A DNA stretch of 50,938 nucleotides, from positions 1 through 50,938 of the forward strand of contig LJUW01000003.1 in assembly GCA_001304315.1 (NCBI GenBank), read 5' to 3'. Positions 45,127-50,938 of this stretch are shown piece after piece. Positions within the stretch are counted from its first letter, which is position 1; every line of letters starts with the position of its first letter. This DNA is from a candidate division Zixibacteria bacterium SM23_73_2 (GTDB taxonomy: Bacteria; Zixibacteria; MSB-5A5; SM23-73-2). The notes beneath the pieces were generated by a model that was given only the letters and a program-made list of their open reading frames with translations, did no database searches and had not been told where the DNA came from. A program made the position numbers and the translations under genes.

Positions 45127-48100
45127 ATGATGAAAACTAATTATAGAATACAAAAACTGGTAATCTTGATCGTTTTACCTTCCCTGCTAGTGGCGCTATT
45201 TCCGCTACAAAGTATTGCTTTTGCAATTGACCACACAGATGCTGATTATATTATGATTATTCACGAAACATTGGCTGGCGTAGGTTTGGCGAACTTAATC
45301 GATCACAAGAGTTCGTTGGGCTTCACTGTTTATGTTGATACTATATCAGACGGAATGAGCAACTCCTCAATCAAGGATCTTATACAGGAAGCATATTATC
45401 AGGGAAAGCGCATGCCTCAATATCTGCTTTTGATTGGCTCTTGTGCTTTTGACACCACTGAAGGGGACAGCCTGGCAAATGCACAAAAAGGTAATTTCGT
45501 TCCTACTTTCTATGCAGAAGATTATTTTGGATGGCGGACCGCCTATGACCAGACATATGGGGAAGTTGATACTGTGGCAAATAGATATCGACTTTCTCAC
45601 ATTCACATTGGTAGGCTTCCGGTGCAAACAGATGATGAACTTCAAGCTTATGTGGACAAGCTGATTTTTTACGAAAGCGACACATGCGATCAGAATTGGA
45701 AGGATAATATACTACTTCTTGCTGGTGACAAGTATAGGGGACCCTTTCCAGATTATCCTTCTCAAGGAATGGTAAATAGTCATACACAAAAGCTGGCAAC
45801 AGAGTATATACCAGATGGCATGTCAGAAACTATTCTTCACTACTCTGATTTCTCGACTGACCAAGAGAGAAAGGACACTACAGTGCAACTAATTGATCAA
45901 GGTCAATTGATGATAAATGCTTTGGGAACTGGATCAGACCGTGGAAACTTAGTTTATTTCCTGGACAGATATGGTTCGGAGGCCGATTTTAATGCTCTGG
46001 TTGATTTGTCAAATTCGAATAAATATCCGGTTGTTATCGGAGCGAGTTGCCATTTAGCACAGTTCGATATGCCAATCAAAGATACTCTGCTCAATAGTTA
46101 TACCACTATCAATCAGAATCTCCTTTTTGCACCTGAGAAGGGAGCTATTGCCTTCATAGGCGGTACAGGGGCAACATCTGAATTTGGAAATTTCGACTTT
46201 ACAGAATATCTGTTTGAGAACATTTTCGATAATCATATCACTAACCTAGGTCAATTGGCTGCTGCTACAAAATTAAAAACACATACTGAAGGGAGCGGTT
46301 CTGCAACAGCTCGAATGTATGCAATATTGGGTGACCCATCATTGAACCTTTCTTTCAACTCGGATTTTTCAGCTCCATTTACCTATTCTGGATTCGAGAT
46401 CATTGATCCAGTTTGTTGCCAACATAAATGCCAGGGATGTCAATATGTGAATAATCCCATTGGTAAAGTTGAATTGGTAGATTACGATTACTACATTGAA
46501 GATAAAAATAGGTGGTTTAAAGTCGAGGGAACGGATTATGGTTCTCATGTAAGCCATAACTCCTACCTTTACTGGATATTATATGATGATCTGACTGTAC
46601 CAGTTGACTCTTCCTCCCGTTTCATATCGTTCATTCTCAGAGTGGATGATTCACCAGAAGGCGATGGCCATATCTCCCTTGACGCTAACACAACTTCAGG
46701 TCAGCCACTGAGAGAAGATACTAATATTGTTGATCAGTATGGACAACGTATCCATCCAGCATATCACTACTGTACTGCCCAGGGCATGTGGGAATTTTTT
46801 GCATTTGATCTTAGTCCAGTTTATGGTGACACAATTACAAGGTTATTAGTTGCTTATGATGATTATTATCCTGGTGAAACTGGTTATTTTCTTGCTTATA
46901 TTGACAGATTAAGATTCTCTCCTCACTGGGGTTCCCCACCTGAGGTTTCCAACATAATGATGTCTAGCGCAATATACGTAAACAACAATTATGCTATTTC
47001 TGTGTTGGCATCTGATGAGGATACTCTAATCAATGGGGATAGTTTAAGTTATACATGGTGGCTCACGGGTCCACCTTCTGAAGACCTCGGATACATAACG
47101 GGATCTGGACCAACTGTGACTTATCATGCCCCAAGCTCTCCAGTTAATAATGTTACAATCCACGTTTCAGTGACTGATAAAGGAGCTCATCAGGTCGATC
47201 GTTCGAAAACTTTTGATGTTGAGGAAGAACCACCACCGAGTGGCTGTCCTTATGTTTATTTTTGGAATGGAGAGGTGTTTATAAATGAAAATGTGATTTT
47301 GACCGCTTCAGAGGATGAATCTACCGATAGGTCGGCAATCACCGACTATTGCGTGTTTTCTCAGCCTTTAATTCCGAAGGAAGGTAGATATGAGTTAGAG
47401 ATAAGGGAATTTGAGAATGAGATATCGAAAATCGATTATATTAAACTTTTGGCTGTGGATTATCCTTACAAAAATGAGATTGGGGTAACCCCAGAAGGGA
47501 AGGTATGGGCTTATTCGATGGACGTTTCTCCTATAGGCTGTATTGATCAAGATGGCGTAGACCGTCTGGAGGAGGTAAAAGAAAAAGACAGAAAGTATTT
47601 TGTCAGCAAATCACCTGGACATCTGATTGTCAATTTTGGAGATATATCAAGAATTCACTTCTTTAAGCCAACAGCTCCTATGGCCGATGGTGGAGGAACA
47701 GGAGTGGATCCTCCTCCAAAGAATGCGGAGAAGGTGGCACTTTTGGGTGATGAGGAAGTGAGAAGAAATATTGTGTATGTAGATGTTTTGGATGCTAAAG
47801 GCGAGTGGCAAAATACAGCCAGGGTTTGTCCTAGAACTTCAAAAGTACTGACTTTGGTCGAACTAAGCCAGTTCGCAAAAGCGGGTGAAGATCTCAAAAT
47901 AAGAATTCGATGGACTAAATATTTCAGCGCTGATTATATACCCTATTATTTCTTAAGAGACGATGAAGTTACAATTACTCCTCTCTTGGTGTTAACTGCT
48001 TGGCATTCCGAGGCTCAAGACATTACATCCTTAGTCGAGAGTAAAGATGATAGTGAGACAATACTATCACCTAACCAGAAAATCAAGCTATCCTTCGAAT

Positions 48101-48480
48101 CATTACCAGACAATCTGTCGAAGCAGAGAAGATTTGTCTTGGTTGCTAAAGGCTATTATGAGACCATTGGAAAAGAAGAAACTTTTCCTAAAGAATCCGA
48201 TTTAGTGTTTAGAGTGTACCAAAACTACCCCAATCCCTTCAATCCTCGGACTGTAATCAAGTATAATCTTCCAGAGCAGACTAGAGTAACGGTAAATGTA
48301 TATAATATCTTAGGTCAATTAGTGAAAACTCTTGTGGATAAAGTCCAGGACCCTGGTTTACATGAGACAATCTGGGAAGGCAAAAATGATTCAGGAAAGA
48401 AGGTTTCGAACGGAATATATTTCTATAGGATTCAAACTGAAGATTTTGTCGAAGTGAAAAAGATGGTATTTATAAAGTAA
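45127..48480 (+). CDS. C25 (gingipain-like) peptidase-fold protein with type A (T9SS) sorting domain
   Basis: DHTDADYIMIIHE, PQYLLLIGSCAFD, HIHIGRLPVQTDDELQAYVDKLIFYES, VVIGASCHLAQFD, GAIAFIGGTGATSEFGN; C-terminus YQNYPNPFNPRTVIKYNLPEQTRVTVNVYNILGQLVKTL...GIYFYRIQTEDFVEVKKMVFIK. Confidence 0.88.
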   Translation: MMKTNYRIQKLVILIVLPSLLVALFPLQSIAFAIDHTDADYIMIIHETLAGVGLANLIDHKSSLGFTVYVDTISDGMSNSSIKDLIQEAYYQGKRMPQYLLLIGSCAFDTTEGDSLANAQKGNFVPTFYAEDYFGWRTAYDQTYGEVDTVANRYRLSHIHIGRLPVQTDDELQAYVDKLIFYESDTCDQNWKDNILLLAGDKYRGPFPDYPSQGMVNSHTQKLATEYIPDGMSETILHYSDFSTDQERKDTTVQLIDQGQLMINALGTGSDRGNLVYFLDRYGSEADFNALVDLSNSNKYPVVIGASCHLAQFDMPIKDTLLNSYTTINQNLLFAPEKGAIAFIGGTGATSEFGNFDFTEYLFENIFDNHITNLGQLAAATKLKTHTEGSGSATARMYAILGDPSLNLSFNSDFSAPFTYSGFEIIDPVCCQHKCQGCQYVNNPIGKVELVDYDYYIEDKNRWFKVEGTDYGSHVSHNSYLYWILYDDLTVPVDSSSRFISFILRVDDSPEGDGHISLDANTTSGQPLREDTNIVDQYGQRIHPAYHYCTAQGMWEFFAFDLSPVYGDTITRLLVAYDDYYPGETGYFLAYIDRLRFSPHWGSPPEVSNIMMSSAIYVNNNYAISVLASDEDTLINGDSLSYTWWLTGPPSEDLGYITGSGPTVTYHAPSSPVNNVTIHVSVTDKGAHQVDRSKTFDVEEEPPPSGCPYVYFWNGEVFINENVILTASEDESTDRSAITDYCVFSQPLIPKEGRYELEIREFENEISKIDYIKLLAVDYPYKNEIGVTPEGKVWAYSMDVSPIGCIDQDGVDRLEEVKEKDRKYFVSKSPGHLIVNFGDISRIHFFKPTAPMADGGGTGVDPPPKNAEKVALLGDEEVRRNIVYVDVLDAKGEWQNTARVCPRTSKVLTLVELSQFAKAGEDLKIRIRWTKYFSADYIPYYFLRDDEVTITPLLVLTAWHSEAQDITSLVESKDDSETILSPNQKIKLSFESLPDNLSKQRRFVLVAKGYYETIGKEETFPKESDLVFRVYQNYPNPFNPRTVIKYNLPEQTRVTVNVYNILGQLVKTLVDKVQDPGLHETIWEGKNDSGKKVSNGIYFYRIQTEDFVEVKKMVFIK

Positions 48481-48502
48481 AGATGTAATACCCAGGGTTA
48501 GG

Positions 48503-48541
48503 AAGCCACCAGGTAGCCTTTATCTGGTGGCTTTTTCTTTT
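48503..48541 (+). terminator. Rho-independent terminator
   Basis: AAGCCACCAG-N11-CTGGTGGCTT followed by TTTCTTTT, about 25 nt after the stop at 48480. Confidence 0.85.
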
Positions 48542-48620
48542 GGTGATCTGAACTTTTAGCTGATTTTAACTCCCTTGTTAGTACGGGAAGAGGATTCCCT
48601 AACCTGATGAGATTTATGCG

Positions 48621-48662
48621 GAAGATCCCCCGCCTTTGGCGGGGGGCTTGATACTCCACTTT
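48621..48662 (+). repeat. partial family D repeat (GAAGATCCCCCGCCTTTGGCGGGGGGCTTGATACTCCACTT)
   Basis: Near-identical to the 3' part of the family D copy at 42176-42216. Confidence 0.75.
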
Positions 48663-48785
48663 TATCGTTCTCAAAACAAGCTTATCAAGTAAACTTCAAC
48701 ATTCGTACTTTGATCCTTGCCTCTTGACCCTCATTTTGTAAGGTCATATGCCCCTGCATTTTTTGTAAATTATGTAAATTATTTC

Positions 48786-48813
48786 TTGACTAAAAAAATA
48801 TATTTCGTATATT
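48786..48813 (+). promoter_or_regulatory. sigma70-like promoter TTGACT-N16-TATATT
   Basis: TTGACTAAAAAAATATATTTCGTATATT immediately upstream of the FMN riboswitch. Confidence 0.7.
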
Positions 48814-48820
48814 CTAAAGA

Positions 48821-48930
48821 CCCTCGGGGTGAGGTGGAATTCCTCGATCGGTGGTGAAAGCCCACGAGCCCTCTGGGGTCGAACCGGTGGAATTCCGGTG
48901 CCGACGGTCAAAGTCCGGATGGAAGAGGGA
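48821..48930 (+). ncRNA. FMN riboswitch (RFN element)
   Basis: CCCTCGGGGTGAGGTGGAATTCCTCGATCGGTGGTGAAAGCCCACGAGCC...CGGTGGAATTCCGGTGCCGACGGTCAAAGTCCGGATGGAAGAGGG matches the conserved RFN core; followed by rib genes. Confidence 0.96.
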
Positions 48931-48958
48931 AGATGTTATGACTGTATTGTATCTTTTG

Positions 48959-48986
48959 CCCCGAGGAAACTCGGGTATTTTTGTTT
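48959..48986 (+). terminator. riboswitch-associated intrinsic terminator
   Basis: CCCGAG-GAAA-CTCGGG followed by TATTTTTGTTT, between the riboswitch and ribD. Confidence 0.85.
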
Positions 48987-49003
48987 GAGTTCTGATATTA
49001 GAT

Positions 49004-49924
49004 ATGCAGGATGAAGATTACATGAGAATGGCCTTGAACCTGGCCCGGAAGGGTCTGGGAAAGACCCTGCCTAATCCCATGGTTGGCGCAGTTGTTGTGA
49101 AAAATAAAAAGATTGTGGGAAGAGGTTACCATAAAAGATATGGAGAATCTCACGCGGAGATAAATGCTTTGATGAAAGCGGGTAAGAATGCATCCGGAGC
49201 AACTTTGTATGTTAATTTAGAACCCTGCTGTTTCTATGGGAATACCCCTCCCTGCACCGAGGCGATAATGAAAGCCGGAATAAAAAAAGTTGTATGCGCA
49301 GCTTATGATCCCAATCCTAAAGTAAAAGGTCGGGGGATCAAGAAATTGATGGAGGGGAAAATAGAGGTAGAAGTGGGAGTTTTGGAAAAGGAAGCTAAAA
49401 GATTAAATGAGATCTATTTCAAATTCAGAAAAAAGAAGCTTCCTTTTGTGATACTGTTTTTGAATCTGAGCCTGGATGGTAAAATGGTCCCCTCAGAACC
49501 TTTTTATGATGATTCTGATTTTCAAAAGTTTTTAAAAAGGCTATATCTGGAGGTGAATGGTATCTTAGTTAACTCCATGCAGTCTGAGTATTTATTTAAT
49601 CTGTTGAGAAAAGAAAAATACAGACTTTTCGTATTTGATAAAAAAAGAGATAATACAATAAACACGTTGCATAACTTAATCGAGAACAATATCTTCTGTT
49701 TGTTGGTAACAGGCGGGAAAGAAGTAAACACATATTTTTTAAAAAACAAATTGGTTGATAAAATCTATTCATTTTTCTCACCTGATATTTTAGGAAAAGG
49801 GGAAAATCCTTTTGGCGATCTCGGTATTTTTGAAGTTTCCGATTGTGTTTGTCTTGAGGAGGTGAAGCTCCAGGAATATAACTCGGGGTTTCTTCTATCA
49901 GGTTATCCTTTATGGAGGAGATGA
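49004..49924 (+). CDS. ribD: bifunctional RibD: diaminohydroxyphosphoribosylaminopyrimidine deaminase / shortened reductase-like domain
   Basis: MRMALNLARKGLGKTLPNPMVGAVVVK, SHAEINAL, LEPCCFYGNTPPCTEAI (deaminase); C-terminal LPFVILFLNLSLDGKM...LLVTGGKEVNTYFLKNKLVDKIYSFFSPDILG (reductase-like). Confidence 0.93.
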   Translation: MQDEDYMRMALNLARKGLGKTLPNPMVGAVVVKNKKIVGRGYHKRYGESHAEINALMKAGKNASGATLYVNLEPCCFYGNTPPCTEAIMKAGIKKVVCAAYDPNPKVKGRGIKKLMEGKIEVEVGVLEKEAKRLNEIYFKFRKKKLPFVILFLNLSLDGKMVPSEPFYDDSDFQKFLKRLYLEVNGILVNSMQSEYLFNLLRKEKYRLFVFDKKRDNTINTLHNLIENNIFCLLVTGGKEVNTYFLKNKLVDKIYSFFSPDILGKGENPFGDLGIFEVSDCVCLEEVKLQEYNSGFLLSGYPLWRR

Positions 49925-50556
49925 TGTTTACCGGACTGGTTGAGGAGATGGGGAAAATCAAAAGGATTATCGGAGGGGGGAAAGCGAAGAGGTTTGAGAT
50001 AGAGGGGGTGGAAGTTTTATCAGATTTGAAAATCAAAGACAGCATTAACATCAATGGAGCCTGTCTCACCGTGGTGGGGCTTGGTCAGAGCTCCTTTATC
50101 GTGGAAGCGGTTGAGGAGACATTGAAGAGAACCAATTTAGGTGAGCTGAAACCTGGGGAGCCGGTTAACCTCGAAAGAGGGTTGAGGCTATCCGACAGGT
50201 TGGGAGGGCATATCGTTTTGGGGCATAGCGACTGTATGGGCAGGATAGAATCCATATTAAAGAAACAAAATTCATGGAACCTCCGAATCTCCATACCGGA
50301 TGGATTTTCCTCGTATATTGTTGAAAAAGGTTCGGTTGCGGTGGATGGAATTAGTTTGACCGTGGTTTCTTTCGGTTCTGATTTCTTTGGAACAACGATA
50401 ATTCCCTACACTTATGACCATACCACACTGGGTAAAAAGAAGATCGGTGATAAGGTGAACATTGAATTTGACATACTCGGAAAATACATCGAGAAAATTT
50501 ATAATAAAGGAAAAGAAAAAATCACCTATGATTTTTTAAAAGAAAAAGGCTGGTGA
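49924..50556 (+). CDS. ribE: riboflavin synthase alpha subunit
   Basis: MFTGLVEEMGKI, SININGACLTVVG, LGGHIVLGHSD, GSVAVDGISLTVVS, YTYDHTTLG. Confidence 0.95.
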   Translation: MFTGLVEEMGKIKRIIGGGKAKRFEIEGVEVLSDLKIKDSININGACLTVVGLGQSSFIVEAVEETLKRTNLGELKPGEPVNLERGLRLSDRLGGHIVLGHSDCMGRIESILKKQNSWNLRISIPDGFSSYIVEKGSVAVDGISLTVVSFGSDFFGTTIIPYTYDHTTLGKKKIGDKVNIEFDILGKYIEKIYNKGKEKITYDFLKEKGW

Positions 50557-50566
50557 TAAAAGACTT

Positions 50567-50938
50567 ATGGAAAAATTAAATTCGATACCCGAAGCTATAG
50601 AGGATTTTAAAAAGGGTAAGTTAGTTATCGTGGTGGATGATGAGGACCGGGAGAATGAAGGGGATATGATCATGTCTGCCGAGAAGATTACCCCGGAGGC
50701 GGTAAACTTTCTTTCCAAAAATGCTCGCGGTCTTATCTGCGTTCCTCTGACCAGAGAAAGGATCGTGGAGCTTGATCTTCATCCCATGACCCTGGTCAAC
50801 ACCGCCAAGATGGGTACCCGTTTTACCGTTTCGGTGGATGCCAAGGAGAACACCACCACCGGAATCTCAGCTTACGATCGGGCTCAGACTATTAAGGTTC
50901 TGCTCGATCTCTCGGCGAAACCGCATGACTTGGCTCGG
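50567..50938 (+). CDS. ribB: 3,4-dihydroxy-2-butanone-4-phosphate synthase (RibB or RibBA; runs off window end)
   Basis: From ATG 50567: MEKLNSIPEAIEDFKKGKLVIVVDDEDRENEGDMIMSAEKITPEAVNFLSKNARGLICVPLT...TAKMGTRFTVSVDAKENTTTGISAYDRAQTIKVL. Not in the ORF track because it has no stop in the window. Confidence 0.95.
   Translation, partial: MEKLNSIPEAIEDFKKGKLVIVVDDEDRENEGDMIMSAEKITPEAVNFLSKNARGLICVPLTRERIVELDLHPMTLVNTAKMGTRFTVSVDAKENTTTGISAYDRAQTIKVLLDLSAKPHDLAR

Noticed and set aside
48829-49014. ORF 48829-49014 (+)
   Set aside because: Lies inside the FMN riboswitch and its terminator.
1-50938. CRISPR array, toxin-antitoxin, restriction or phage module
   Set aside because: No regularly spaced identical repeats, and no recognisable Cas, integrase, phage or restriction proteins among the ORFs.

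Overview
A roughly 51 kb chromosomal window from an uncultured-type bacterium. The type A C-terminal sorting domains (NxNYPNPFN...), Ser/Thr kinase-TPR proteins and TolB/PD40 proteins suggest an FCB-group-like lineage (inference only). Most of it is housekeeping or conserved genes: dapF-argS; dtd-maf-rodZ-like-hyp-smc-ftsY-yjbQ-rlmH; an FMN riboswitch followed by ribD-ribE-ribB; a PEPCK-like gene; an HD-GYP response regulator; an M50 protease; an O-antigen-ligase/TPR protein; and one tRNA-Leu(CAG). I found no CRISPR array, transposase, integrase or rRNA. The parts worth a second look are: (i) a transition-decayed copy of the tRNA-Leu 3' half about 4 kb from the intact gene, bracketing a Ser/Thr kinase-TPR gene and a small Ser-rich ORF, possibly a fossil integration site; (ii) several families of short, modular intergenic hairpin repeats, including one MITE-like family with terminal inverted repeats, a compensatory base change between copies and a hairpin nested inside a hairpin; (iii) a translationally coupled cluster of secreted proteins in which the gingipain-fold (C25) protein keeps the Cys but has GHG changed to GTG at the expected catalytic His; (iv) an FMN riboswitch whose 5' strand is perfectly complementary to the terminator arm; (v) a shortened RibD reductase domain and a divergent PEPCK. 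All calls come from reading the sequence and ORF translations; no database search was run.
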